In this document: positions 7,903-16,871 of the stretch, one piece after another
Numbering within the stretch: the stretch's first letter is position 1
Layout: the number at the start of each line of letters is the position of its first letter
Assembly (NCBI GenBank): GCA_019748295.1
Contig: JAIEPT010000150.1
Span: 1-39,310 of the forward strand
Reading direction: 5' to 3'
Length of the DNA: 39,310 nt
Source: Gemmataceae bacterium
GTDB lineage: Bacteria > Planctomycetota > Planctomycetia > Gemmatales > Gemmataceae
Made by a program: the position numbers and the translations under genes
Notes under the pieces: generated by a model
The model's input: only the letters and a program-made list of their open reading frames with translations
Told to the model about the DNA's origin: nothing
Databases searched by the model: none

Positions 7903-7932
7903 ATGGTTTACCCCGCCCGTCTGATGTTCATG

Positions 7933-9516
7933 TCACGCGGGGCCGGCTTGGCGGACTTCGTCGGAAACGCCCGCCTCGTAGGCTTTGAAGTTTTTCTTGA
8001 ACAGCTCGGCCAACTTGGTTGCCGTCGCGTCGTATTCGGCTCCGCTCTGCCACGTTTGGCGCGGCAGCAGGACCTCGGGCGGTACGCCGGGGCAGGCGGT
8101 CACGACTTCGAAGCCAAAGATGGGATCGCGTTTGGTCGGCCCGCTTCGCAGTTCGCCGGCGTGGATGGCGTCCACGATGGCGCGGGTCAGCTTGAGCCGC
8201 ATGCGTGAACCGATGCCGTAGGGGCCGCCGGTCCAACCCGTGTTGACGAGCCAGACGTTGGTTCGATGCTTGCTCAATTTCTCGGCCAGCAATTCCGCAT
8301 ACTTGCCCGGATGCCACACGAGGAACGGCCCGCCGTAGCACGGCGAGAACGCGGCCTGCGGCTCCATCACGCCATCTTCCGTCCCCGGGATTTTCGCGGT
8401 GTAGCCCGAGATGAAGTGGTACATCGCCTGGGCAGGCGTCAGCTTGCTTACCGGAGGCAGCACGCCAAAAGCGTCGCAGGCAAGGAAAATCACATCGGTC
8501 GGATGCCCGGCCACGCAGGGGATTTTGCTGTTGGCGATGAACTCGATCGGGTAGGCGCCGCGCGTGTTTTCGGTGATGTGGGTGTCCGAGAAATCGACGT
8601 GGCGGTCGTTCTCGTCCACCACGACGTTTTCCAACACGGAGCCGAACCGCAGCGCATGAAAAATGTCCGGCTCCGCTTCGACGGTGAGATTGACCGCCTT
8701 GGCGTAGCATCCCCCCTCGATGTTGAAGATGCCGTCCTCCGACCAGCCGTGTTCGTCATCGCCGATGAGCAGGCGCTTGGGATCCGCGGAGAGCGTCGTT
8801 TTGCCGGTGCCGGACAGGCCGAACATGATGGAAGATTGCCCGCGTTCGCGATCCGTGGTCGCGGAGCAGTGCATCGAGAGGATGCCGCGCTTGGGAAGGA
8901 GGTAGTTCATCAGCGTGAACACCGCCTTCTTCATTTCGCCGGCATATTCCGTCCCGAGGATCACGACCTCGTTCGTTTCCAGGTTCATCCCGATGCTGGT
9001 TTTCGAAGTCATCCCCGAAGTGTGGCGATTGGCGGGGAAGGAGCCGGCATTGAAGATCACGAAGTCCGGCTTGCCGTAGCTTTCCAGCTCTTGGGGCGTT
9101 GGCCGAATGAGCATGATGTGCATGAAGAGTGCATGGTAAGGTCGCGAGCAGACGACGCGGATCTTCAGCCGGCTCTTCGGATCCCACCCCGCGAAACCGT
9201 CCACGACGTAGAGAGGCGTGCGAGTATTCAGATAATCGATGGCACGCTCGCGATTGACCATGAAAGTTTGCGGATCGAGCGCGAGATTGACGGAACCCCA
9301 CCACACTTCCTTTTCCGATTCGCCATGCCGGACGATCCGTTTGTCGCGTGGCGAACGCCCTGTCTTCGAACCGGAGTAGGCGACCAGGGCGCCGGAATCG
9401 CAGAGCCGGGAGCCGGATTCGAAGCGGATCGCGTCTTCGATGAGATGGGCCGGATGGATATTGCGGCGGACGTCGGCGACTTGCAGTCCGTATTCGGAGA
9501 GATCCATCGTCTTCAT
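7933..9516 (-). CDS. pckA: phosphoenolpyruvate carboxykinase (ATP)
   Basis: A 527-residue cytosolic enzyme that converts oxaloacetate and ATP to phosphoenolpyruvate, CO2 and ADP, the entry step of gluconeogenesis. Diagnostic motifs: the kinase-1a P-loop GLSGTGKTTLS (residues 233-243), kinase-2 LLIGDDEHGW (249-258), the substrate region YSGSKTGRSPRDKRIV (47-62), and IFNAGSFPANR. Length matches the ATP-dependent family (about 530). I chose the ATG at 9514-9516 (MKTMDLSEYG) over one five codons upstream because GAGG lies seven bases before it. Both flanks are repeat-filled intergenic DNA, so it is probably a single-gene unit. Confidence 0.97.
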   Translation of the reverse strand: MKTMDLSEYGLQVADVRRNIHPAHLIEDAIRFESGSRLCDSGALVAYSGSKTGRSPRDKRIVRHGESEKEVWWGSVNLALDPQTFMVNRERAIDYLNTRTPLYVVDGFAGWDPKSRLKIRVVCSRPYHALFMHIMLIRPTPQELESYGKPDFVIFNAGSFPANRHTSGMTSKTSIGMNLETNEVVILGTEYAGEMKKAVFTLMNYLLPKRGILSMHCSATTDRERGQSSIMFGLSGTGKTTLSADPKRLLIGDDEHGWSEDGIFNIEGGCYAKAVNLTVEAEPDIFHALRFGSVLENVVVDENDRHVDFSDTHITENTRGAYPIEFIANSKIPCVAGHPTDVIFLACDAFGVLPPVSKLTPAQAMYHFISGYTAKIPGTEDGVMEPQAAFSPCYGGPFLVWHPGKYAELLAEKLSKHRTNVWLVNTGWTGGPYGIGSRMRLKLTRAIVDAIHAGELRSGPTKRDPIFGFEVVTACPGVPPEVLLPRQTWQSGAEYDATATKLAELFKKNFKAYEAGVSDEVRQAGPA

Positions 9517-9601
9517 GGTGAAACCTCGCATATCCAGCCGCCGAGGCCGCGGAAACGTTTCAGAGGGGAGAGCGCGAGGAACGTCGGCGTGCAGCCATCT
9601 T

Positions 9602-9890
9602 AGGCAAGCGGCGCCTGCAATTCTCCCCTCTCCCTCCGGGAGAGGGGCCGGGGGTGAGGGCGTGCGACGTGGCGTTGCGCGAGAAAAGTCACCCTCGCCC
9701 CAACCCTCTCCCGGAGCGTGAGGTGAGAGTGGTCCTCACGCTCCGCGTAAGGTCAGCGGCGGTGTAATGACGGACAACCGAACCCAAAATACGTTCCGCG
9801 GGCGAACTTTGCATCGCCGCTGACCTCACGCGGAGCGTGAGGACCACTCTCTCTCCTGGAGGGAGAGGGAGGAAGACTGTCTCCTGCCGC
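9602..9890. repeat. dispersed repeat family A, copy 3, interrupted by repeat B
   Basis: The left half (9602-9715) matches copy 1, including AAGCGGCGCCTGCA, CTCCCTCCGGGAGAGGGGCC and the GTGCGACGTGGCGTTGCGCG core. The right half (about 9848-9890) continues with CTCTCCTGGAGGGAGAGGGAG and ends CTCCTGCCGC. The halves are separated by a 125-bp repeat B element (9726-9850) plus about ten extra bases. Confidence 0.8.
9726..9850. repeat. dispersed repeat family B, copy 1 (nested in repeat A)
   Basis: This 125-bp element has 30-bp inverted ends, 9726-9755 and 9821-9850, with one mismatch; the ends read AGAGTGGTCCTCACGCTCCG inward. The core includes GGTGTAATGAC and CGAACTTTGCATCGCCGC. A second copy of exactly the same length is at 28304-28428. 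It sits inside an A element, so it arrived after A. Confidence 0.85.
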
Positions 9891-9948
9891 GTTCAATAGG
9901 GCGGGTATCATAGCCGAACGACGACGAACGGACTTTCGGAGCATCGGC

Positions 9949-10713
9949 ATGTTTCTCGCCATCGACGCGGTACTTCAGGCTCGGCCTCAAGGAGCGGACC
10001 TTTCCGGATACGGACGACTAGGGCTTGCCATCCAAAAGGCCGCGGGCAGGCGGCAGCTGAACGTCGGCTCTTTCGCGTTCCAGTGGGTCGCGGAGCCGAG
10101 CGAGGATGCGATGCTGCGGAACGCCTGGGACACCGTTCAATCCAGCGGGCGGACCTCATTGGCGGTGGTGCTTCGCGTCGGGAAGTTGGATGCTGTTTCG
10201 AGAAACGGCATTCGCGGAAACTTGCCGGATGGTCGCGAAGCCGTGTTTCTGGATGTGGAGGAGCAAGCCGGCGCCAACATTGTGTTGGTCCGAGACGGAC
10301 GATCTCCGTCGCCTGACGCGCACGGATTTCCGTTACGCCGGCTCGACCACCTCGCCGCCGTCACGCATGATTTGGAAGCGAAGTGCCGTTACTGGGAGAA
10401 GCATTTCGGCATGCCGATCACGGGAGAAGTCGTTACGCCGACGATGGTGATACGCCAGATTCGCATCGGCGATGCCATGCTGGAATTGTTGGGGCCGGCA
10501 GGAGTCGACAGTCCGCTGATGAAACGCGTCCCCGGCTTGATCAGCATGGCGAGTTGGGAAGTGGCCGACATCGATGAGTCCGTGTCTCAGGCCCGTTCGG
10601 CTGGTTTCGAAGTGCCCGACCCGACGCCCGGCGTGTTGCCCGAGACACGGATCACGACGCTGCCAGGGACTTCGCTTGCCGGCATTAACATGCAGTTCCT
10701 GCAATACGTATGA
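9949..10713 (+). CDS. VOC superfamily (glyoxalase-like) protein
   Basis: A 254-residue soluble protein. The C-terminal half (from about residue 127) is a VOC module: LRRLDHLAAVTHDLEAKCRY, then WEKHFGMPITGEV, IRIGDAMLELLGPAG, ISMASWEVADIDESVSQARS and a C-terminal LAGINMQFLQY, resembling methylmalonyl-CoA epimerase/glyoxalase-type beta-alpha-beta-beta-beta folds. The metal-ligand-type residues (His of RLDH; Glu of AMLEL) are present, but the substrate cannot be predicted. The N-terminal half (FLDVEEQAGANIVLV at its end) may be a degenerate second module. The start is supported by CGGAG seven bases upstream. Confidence 0.8.
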   Translation: MFLAIDAVLQARPQGADLSGYGRLGLAIQKAAGRRQLNVGSFAFQWVAEPSEDAMLRNAWDTVQSSGRTSLAVVLRVGKLDAVSRNGIRGNLPDGREAVFLDVEEQAGANIVLVRDGRSPSPDAHGFPLRRLDHLAAVTHDLEAKCRYWEKHFGMPITGEVVTPTMVIRQIRIGDAMLELLGPAGVDSPLMKRVPGLISMASWEVADIDESVSQARSAGFEVPDPTPGVLPETRITTLPGTSLAGINMQFLQYV

Positions 10714-10752
10714 CCTCAGTGCCCGCCGCATTTGGGAACGAAGGTGCAAGTC

Positions 10753-12798
10753 ATGTCGATGGTCCACTTCCTTGCGGGATGCCTGGTCTTTGCCGCCGAT
10801 GATGCGCCGGCGATTCGCCATGAGCCGGTTCAGCCGAAGCCTGGCGTGGCGGTCCTGGTAACGGCTGCATTGCCGAAAGAAACCGCCAAGACCACGCTCA
10901 GGTTGCAGGCGGTTGCGCCAGGGAAATACATCCGCAAAACCGACCCGGCCTACGAAAAAGACTGGGTCGATCTGCCCATGCGTGATGACGGGCGAGAGGG
11001 GGACGCCAAGGCGGGCGATGGCGTGTTCAGCGTGCGTGTGCCGGCGACGTACCAGAAGCACCGATGGCTGATCCGCTATCGCGTGACGGCGATCGACAAG
11101 AACGGCAAGGCGACCCGCGCGCCGGAAGGTGACGATCCCTCCCCCAACTTTGCATGGTGGTGCGATGCAGGTCTCTCCGCCTGGACCGGAACACGCGATC
11201 CTGGCAAGACGCCGTTGCTCACCTTTTCGCCCGAGTTTCTCGGCACGTTGCAGACGATGCATCTCATCGCTCGCGCGGAGGACGTGGCACGGAGCCAATG
11301 GGACGGCGGCGCCCATCGCCAAAAGCAACAGGGGACGATCATCTACCGGGGCGTCGTTTACGACCACATCCAGTTCAGCAATCGAGGGCAGGGGAGTGCT
11401 CACATCTCCGGCAAGAACAAGTGGGGTGTGAAGTTCAACAAGGGGCACGGAGTGCCGTTCGAGGATCACGCCGGCGTCCGCTTCGGCGAATCGATCAGAA
11501 GCCTGAACCTGAACCCCGGCGGCTCGACGCCTTACCTCCCGGTGCTGCGCGGCATCACGGGACTCGATGAAGTCATGTCGTTGCGGGCCTACCGACTCGC
11601 CGGCGTTCCGACGCCGCCGGCGACTTGGGTCCAGTGGCGCGTGGTGCAGGAAGTGGACGAAGTCGATCCCAAAAGCCAATATCGCGGCGACCTCTGGGGC
11701 CCTTACGTCGCCATCGGCGAGATGGAGCCCAAAGTGCTTTCGGACCTGAAGCTCCCCGACGGCATCACCGTCAGCATTCAGAGCGGCCTCAAGCATGCGC
11801 CGCGCGGCATGGAGGACGCGCAAGCCCAAAAGGAATGGGAGAAGTTCCTCAACACGATGCGATCGAATCCGAAGGAGGCATGGTGGCGGGCGAACCTGGA
11901 TCTGCCCGCGTACTTCAGCTTCCATTCGATGAATCGTCTGCTGGGCAACGTCGATCTGCGGCCCGACGGCAATCACGGCTACTACCGCCATCCCGACGGC
12001 CGGTGGGCTCCGATCCCCTGGGATACGGACATGATGTTCGTCCCCCGCCATCATCAGCCGGGACATATCGAAGCGATTCGCAGTCTCGCGCATCCCGCGA
12101 TCGCTTTGGAGTACCGCAATCGCGCACGCGAAATCCTCGATCTCTTCGCTTCCGATGCCAGCGAACAGGGCGGGCAGGTGGGCCAACTAACGCGCGACCT
12201 CGCTTCAGCGTTGACTCCGGCGGGATTCAAGGTCGATTGGCCGCGGCTGGATGAAGCGATGTGGAACCAGCATCCGCGCAGCAATCAGCGAGGATCCTTC
12301 TACGTCAACCCGGCTCGCGGCGATCATTTCGGCGGTCCCTGGACGCGGACGATTGCGACCAACGATTTCGCAGGTTTCGTGAAGTACCTGATCGACTTCT
12401 GCACCGATTCGCGTCCTACGAAGAAATACGCTCCCAACGACGGCGACACGCGCGGCTACGGTTGGGGCTACCTCGCGCATGAAGCGAAGGACGACCGCAT
12501 CCCCGCGATGCCGACAGTTCAGCGGACGGGGCAGGGCAATTCGTTTAAGGCGTCCCCGTTCGCATCTCCCGCAAACGCGAAAGCCGCCGCTCTCGAATGG
12601 CGCGTCGGCCGTATCGGGCAACGTGGTCGGTATGAACTTGCGGAGCATTGGCGAAAAGAGATCGCAACCGGCGTTGAGATCGATATCCCCGCAGAGGTGT
12701 TCGCCAACCGCGGCGAATACCGCATCCGCGCCCGCTGGCGCGACGACACCGGCCGCTGCAGCCACTGGAGCCCGCCGATAATCGTGAGCACGAAGTAA
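10753..12798 (+). CDS. exported CotH-kinase-like protein
   Basis: A protein of 681 residues from the ATG at 10753, which has GAAGG about nine bases upstream; a TTG at 10732 in the same frame is less likely. It begins with a signal-peptide-like segment (MVHFLAGCLVFAADD), then an Ig-like N-terminal part with DGREGDAKAGDGVFS, then a CotH kinase-like domain: NKWGVKFNKGHG (about residues 221-232), IRSLNLNPGG, GYYRHPDGRW (about 409-418) and IPWDTDMM (about 420-427), the last resembling the metal-binding WDxD of CotH kinases. A C-terminal Fn3/Ig-like segment ends in YRIRARWRDDTGRCSHWSPP. CotH proteins are atypical secreted kinases. It follows the VOC gene by about 40 bases. Activity and target are inference. 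Confidence 0.82.
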   Translation: MSMVHFLAGCLVFAADDAPAIRHEPVQPKPGVAVLVTAALPKETAKTTLRLQAVAPGKYIRKTDPAYEKDWVDLPMRDDGREGDAKAGDGVFSVRVPATYQKHRWLIRYRVTAIDKNGKATRAPEGDDPSPNFAWWCDAGLSAWTGTRDPGKTPLLTFSPEFLGTLQTMHLIARAEDVARSQWDGGAHRQKQQGTIIYRGVVYDHIQFSNRGQGSAHISGKNKWGVKFNKGHGVPFEDHAGVRFGESIRSLNLNPGGSTPYLPVLRGITGLDEVMSLRAYRLAGVPTPPATWVQWRVVQEVDEVDPKSQYRGDLWGPYVAIGEMEPKVLSDLKLPDGITVSIQSGLKHAPRGMEDAQAQKEWEKFLNTMRSNPKEAWWRANLDLPAYFSFHSMNRLLGNVDLRPDGNHGYYRHPDGRWAPIPWDTDMMFVPRHHQPGHIEAIRSLAHPAIALEYRNRAREILDLFASDASEQGGQVGQLTRDLASALTPAGFKVDWPRLDEAMWNQHPRSNQRGSFYVNPARGDHFGGPWTRTIATNDFAGFVKYLIDFCTDSRPTKKYAPNDGDTRGYGWGYLAHEAKDDRIPAMPTVQRTGQGNSFKASPFASPANAKAAALEWRVGRIGQRGRYELAEHWRKEIATGVEIDIPAEVFANRGEYRIRARWRDDTGRCSHWSPPIIVSTK

Positions 12799-12836
12799 AA
12801 GTTTCGGGGTGGCCGGCCGAAGGCCGGGCTTTGCTG

Positions 12837-12944
12837 GCTTCTATGTAGCCCTCTCGCTCCGCGAGAGGTAAGCGGATGAATGCCGCGCCGCCGCATGATG
12901 CACTGCCGCTTACCTCTCGCGGAGCGAGAGGGCTACATAGAAGC
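12837..12944. repeat. repeat C: 39-bp perfect inverted repeat between convergent genes
   Basis: Bases 12837-12875 and 12906-12944 are perfect inverted copies (39 bp) around a 30-base core. Each arm carries the inner palindrome CCTCTCGCTCCGCGAGAGGT, which shares the CGCTCCGCG heart with repeat B. It lies between the convergent CotH and DUF1501 genes, so it may serve as a bidirectional terminator as well as being a mobile palindrome. Confidence 0.85.
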
Positions 12945-12961
12945 AATCGCTGCCACCGACA

Positions 12962-14359
12962 TTACACCATGATTTCCGTCAGGGGATTGCCGCGTGAAAT
13001 CATGAGGGGGCGGCTGCCTTGGTCAAGAATTTCGGAGTGGTGGTCGATGCCGAGGAGGTGGTAGATCGTCGCGGTGAAATCGGCGGGGGTGGTGGGCGAC
13101 GACGCGGGATAGGCGGCGATGCGGTCGGATCGGCCGTAGGTTTGGCCTCCCTTGATGCCGCCGCCGGCGAACAGGACGCTGTAGCAATCGGGCCAATGCT
13201 CGCGGCCGCTGTTGCTCCGCGTGATCTTGGGCGATCGCCCGAACTCGGCCGCGACGACGACGAGCGTTTCATCCAGCTTGCCGGCGCGATCCAAGTCGGT
13301 CATCAAGGCGTCGAAGGCACGGTCGTAGGGAGGAACCAGATCGTCCTTGTGAGCGGTGAAATTGTTCCAGTGCGTGTCCCAGGCGAAGCCGTTGATGCCT
13401 TGCGTTCGCTGCCAATTGCATTGCACGAGCCGAGCGCCGGCATCGAGGAGGCGTTTGCCCAGCATGACGGATTGGCCGAATAGGTTGCGGCCATAGCGTT
13501 CCCGTTCGGCCGTCGGAATGGCGGCGAGATCGACCGCGCGGCGGACTTCATCGGACGAAATCACATCGAGCGCTTTGGCTTGGTTTTCGCGAATCGATTG
13601 CTGAATCGACAATTCCTGCATCGACCGCGTCTGCGCGGCGAGTTGATCGGCGAGCGTCAACCGGCGACGCAGGACGCTGATCTCTTCGTTCGGCGCCAGC
13701 GGCATGTGGTCGAGTCGGAAGTTGTCGTCGTTCGGGTTGCCCCCCGTGAGCATGGGGTCGAATCGGGCTCCGAGCGACCCTGCGAACTGCCCGGCCCGTC
13801 GGCCGCCGGCCACGTCCATGCGATGAGGGACGATCGCGAAGGGCATCATCGGCCCGCGACCGGGCGCGACTTTGGCGACCACCGAACCCATGTGCGGCAT
13901 ATCGGCCCGGCTCATCGAGTTCACGTCAGGCACGGAACCGAGATACGGATACCCGGTGAACATCCAGTAGGAGCCGCGGCCATGGTCGTTGTGCGTGTGT
14001 GCCATCGTTCGCACGAGGGCGATCTTGTGCATCCACTTCGCGGTGCGGGGGACAAGTTCGGTCAAGCGAATGCCGGCCACGGAGGTGGCGATCGTGCGAA
14101 ATTCGCCGCGGATGTCGTCGGGTGCGTCCGGCTTCGGGTCGAAGGTATCGAGCTGCGAAGGACCGCCGGAGAGATAGAGGATGATGCAGTTTTTCGCTTT
14201 GCCGACGCTGGAGGGAACGGTTCGACGTTCGGTCGCCTGAGCCTTTGAGGCGAGCAGCGTCGGGAGCGAAAGGCCTGCGATGCCGAGCCCGCCGACGCGG
14301 AGCAGTTCGCGTCGATCGAGCATGTCGGCGCGGGACGCGAGGTTCCAGAGATTCAGCAT
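12962..14359 (-). CDS. DUF1501 protein, Tat-exported (copy 1)
   Basis: A 465-residue member of the DUF1501 family, which belongs to the alkaline-phosphatase/sulfatase-like superfamily and is greatly expanded in planctomycetes. A Tat-type leader (RRELLRVGGLGIAGLSLP, ending ASKAQA) lies near residues 16-42. Family motifs: ILYLSGGPSQLDTFDPKPDA, FRTIATSVAGIRLTELVPR, VRTMAHTHNDHGRGSYW, VVVAAEFGRSPKI and GREHWPDCYSVLFAGGG. No substrate is established. It is convergent with the CotH gene and divergent from the Ig/PPC-DUF1549 operon 190 bases away, so the two may share a control region. Confidence 0.93.
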   Translation of the reverse strand: MLNLWNLASRADMLDRRELLRVGGLGIAGLSLPTLLASKAQATERRTVPSSVGKAKNCIILYLSGGPSQLDTFDPKPDAPDDIRGEFRTIATSVAGIRLTELVPRTAKWMHKIALVRTMAHTHNDHGRGSYWMFTGYPYLGSVPDVNSMSRADMPHMGSVVAKVAPGRGPMMPFAIVPHRMDVAGGRRAGQFAGSLGARFDPMLTGGNPNDDNFRLDHMPLAPNEEISVLRRRLTLADQLAAQTRSMQELSIQQSIRENQAKALDVISSDEVRRAVDLAAIPTAERERYGRNLFGQSVMLGKRLLDAGARLVQCNWQRTQGINGFAWDTHWNNFTAHKDDLVPPYDRAFDALMTDLDRAGKLDETLVVVAAEFGRSPKITRSNSGREHWPDCYSVLFAGGGIKGGQTYGRSDRIAAYPASSPTTPADFTATIYHLLGIDHHSEILDQGSRPLMISRGNPLTEIMV

Positions 14360-14548
14360 GCGGCACCGGGAAGGTCGGCGGGATCGAACAAAAAACGAGT
14401 CGAGGCGTGCAATCAGCCGGGGGGTGGGCTAGGATGAGGGACTACCGCAGCATAACCGCAGTCCTACCTGCCCGCAAGCGTATCGTCCCGCAAACTGCCT
14501 GCCCGAATGTGTCCCTAGCCCGCTTGTTGCTTTTCGTGGAGCGTCTCC

Positions 14549-16861
14549 ATGGTTCGCGCGATCTCCTCTCTCGTCGCGCTGTCATGTCTGGCCTTGCTGC
14601 CCCGCACCGCGGCTGCGCAGGGAGTGGTCGAACGCATTGAGCCGCCGGTTTTGCAAGTCGGCAAAACGACACGCGTCGCTTTCGTCGGCGCCCGCTTCGG
14701 CAAACCCCTCGATGTCTGGACCAGCTTGCCGAAAGGCGCCTTGCAAGCGAAGCCGGGGCCGAGCAACGACAAGCGAGTTTCGGTCGATGTGACGATTGCT
14801 GGAGATGCCCCCGTAGGCGTCGCCGGGCTACGCTTGGCAACGGAAGACGGGCTCACCAATGCCGCTCTCTTCCTGATCGACGATCTGCCGACACGGCCGG
14901 CTCCCAACGGTGCGATGCCGTCGAAGGTCGGGTTGCCCGCATCGCTCTGGGGACGTTTTCGCGAAGGGGAAGCGGATCGCTTTGCGATCGACGTGAAAGC
15001 GGGCCAACGAGTCGCGTTCGAAGCGGTCGCCAATCGGCTTGGAAAAGATGTTGATCCGCTGATCGTCGTTCGTGACCCGCAAGGGAAAGTGGTGGTCGAG
15101 CGGGACAACGATGCGGGGCTGTACTTCGATTTCCGCTTCGAGCATGTCTTCGCGACCGATGGCGAGCATGGGATCGAGTTTCGCGACGCTCGCTATCACG
15201 GCAACGAACATGCGATGTTCGTTCTGCGGATGGGAAAGTTTTCCGCCGCTCAGGCCGTCGTACCAACATCGATCCGGCCGGACGCAGTCAGCGAGTGCCG
15301 TGCAGGAGAGCGTGTTTGGAATGTGCGTGCCCCGAAGGCGCCGGCGGCTGGGTTGTTTTTCGGTGTCGGTCGCGGCAAGGACGACGATGGGTCTTCATGG
15401 TGGCCCTTGGAAGCGAGTGCGGCTGACGTCGCAATGCATCGCGAGCCGGGCGATTCGATGGAATCGGCCACGCCGGCGAAGGCGCCAGGCATTTTGTGCG
15501 GCATTTTGAGCAAACCCGGGCAACGGCAGGTCTTCAAGGTTGAACTAACGAAGGGGCAAAAGATCCTGCTCCGCGCGGAAGCGAAAGCGTTCAACTCGCC
15601 CGCGGAATTGGAAATCGCCGTGCTCGACTCGGCCGGCAAAGAGTTGCGGCGCGCGACTGAAAATCAGCAGGAAGAGACCTCGCTCGACTTTCAAGCGAAT
15701 CAGCCGGGCATCTACGGCATCGCCGTCCGCGATACCCAGCGCGATGGCGGGCCAAGTTTCGCGTATCGCATCGAAGTCGCGAATCCGATGCCCCGCATCT
15801 CCGCAATCGCCGAGGTCGAAGGTCTTGCGGTGCCGCGCGGCTCGCATCAGCCGATTCCGATCCTGGTCACGCGAACCGACTACGCGGGGCCGATCGCGTT
15901 GTCCCTGGTGGGAGCACCCACGGGAGTCGTCTTGTCGCCCCAGGAAATTCCGGAAGGGAAAAACACGGTTGTTTGCAACCTGGTCGCCAGCGACGCTGCG
16001 CCGCTCGGACTCCATACGCTTCGAATCCTCGCCAAACCCGCGAGCGTGCCCGATGCGGAACCAATTCTGGTGCGAACGCGACCGCTGATCGATCGGCAAC
16101 TCATCAACGTCGATCTCATCGTGCATGCATTGCGCGAGGACCAGCGACGTCTGCCGCCGTCGTTGGCGGATCGGTTTGCCGTACAGATCACGCCCCCCTC
16201 GCCGTTCGACTTCGAACTGCCCGAATCGCAGCGCGTGCTGGCACGGTATCAGCATGTGCCTTTTCCGATCGTGACGAAACGGGCCGCCGGTTTCGCGGAG
16301 CCGATCGCTTTCGAGGCGAAGGGTGGCCAGATCGCGGACAAGGAAGAAGGCCGCACGCGTGTGTATGTCGATTTGCCGAAGGCAACGTCAGACAAGCAGA
16401 CGGTGACTGGTTCGATCCATTCGCGGATTCTCACGAACCTGCAAAAGCATCGCGTCGAAGTGACCGGCAAGGCGAGCGACAAAGGGCGAACGATCTCGCT
16501 GACGCGTACCTTCGAGTTGGATGTGAAGGCCGCATTCGCCGTCGTCGCCGAACCTGCGCTTTTGAAGATCGAGCCGGGGAACGAATCGACGATCACGCTG
16601 ACGCTGGAGCGAGGCGTCATGTTCCAGGGGCCGGTGCGTTTGGAGTTGTCGCCGAATGCGGCGGCCACTTTGCCGAGCGAAGTCGTATTCCCCGCGGGAA
16701 AGTCGAGCGTCTCGATCCCGATCAAGATCGATGCCGACCGCAACCCAGGGCGCCACAACGTACAGATCACGGCAACCGCGACGGTCAACGGATACGAAGA
16801 GGAGCAGCGCACGCGATTCGAGATCGACATCGTGAAGCCGGCTCCCGCAAAGAAGAAGTGA
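14549..16861 (+). CDS. exported Ig/PPC-like protein next to a DUF1549 gene
   Basis: A 770-residue protein with a signal peptide (ISSLVALSCLALLPRTAAAQ). The rest is beta-rich: an IPT/Ig-like start (IEPPVLQVGKTTRVAFVGAR), a pre-peptidase C-terminal (PPC)-type module (FAIDVKAGQRVAFEAVANRL, then IVVRDPQGKVV), a second PPC-like module (FKVELTKGQKILLRAEAKA), then Ig-like units to a Lys-rich end (PAPAKKK). Proteins of this type usually accompany DUF1549/DUF1553 proteins in planctomycetes and probably bind a surface ligand. The next gene starts ten bases after the stop, so the two form an operon. GGAG lies upstream of the start. Confidence 0.85.
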   Translation: MVRAISSLVALSCLALLPRTAAAQGVVERIEPPVLQVGKTTRVAFVGARFGKPLDVWTSLPKGALQAKPGPSNDKRVSVDVTIAGDAPVGVAGLRLATEDGLTNAALFLIDDLPTRPAPNGAMPSKVGLPASLWGRFREGEADRFAIDVKAGQRVAFEAVANRLGKDVDPLIVVRDPQGKVVVERDNDAGLYFDFRFEHVFATDGEHGIEFRDARYHGNEHAMFVLRMGKFSAAQAVVPTSIRPDAVSECRAGERVWNVRAPKAPAAGLFFGVGRGKDDDGSSWWPLEASAADVAMHREPGDSMESATPAKAPGILCGILSKPGQRQVFKVELTKGQKILLRAEAKAFNSPAELEIAVLDSAGKELRRATENQQEETSLDFQANQPGIYGIAVRDTQRDGGPSFAYRIEVANPMPRISAIAEVEGLAVPRGSHQPIPILVTRTDYAGPIALSLVGAPTGVVLSPQEIPEGKNTVVCNLVASDAAPLGLHTLRILAKPASVPDAEPILVRTRPLIDRQLINVDLIVHALREDQRRLPPSLADRFAVQITPPSPFDFELPESQRVLARYQHVPFPIVTKRAAGFAEPIAFEAKGGQIADKEEGRTRVYVDLPKATSDKQTVTGSIHSRILTNLQKHRVEVTGKASDKGRTISLTRTFELDVKAAFAVVAEPALLKIEPGNESTITLTLERGVMFQGPVRLELSPNAAATLPSEVVFPAGKSSVSIPIKIDADRNPGRHNVQITATATVNGYEEEQRTRFEIDIVKPAPAKKK

Positions 16862-16871
16862 GGCTCTTGCC

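Noticed and set aside
10333-12186. 617-codon open frame opposite the CotH-like gene
   Set aside because: Antisense shadow; the plus frame has signal peptide and CotH motifs.
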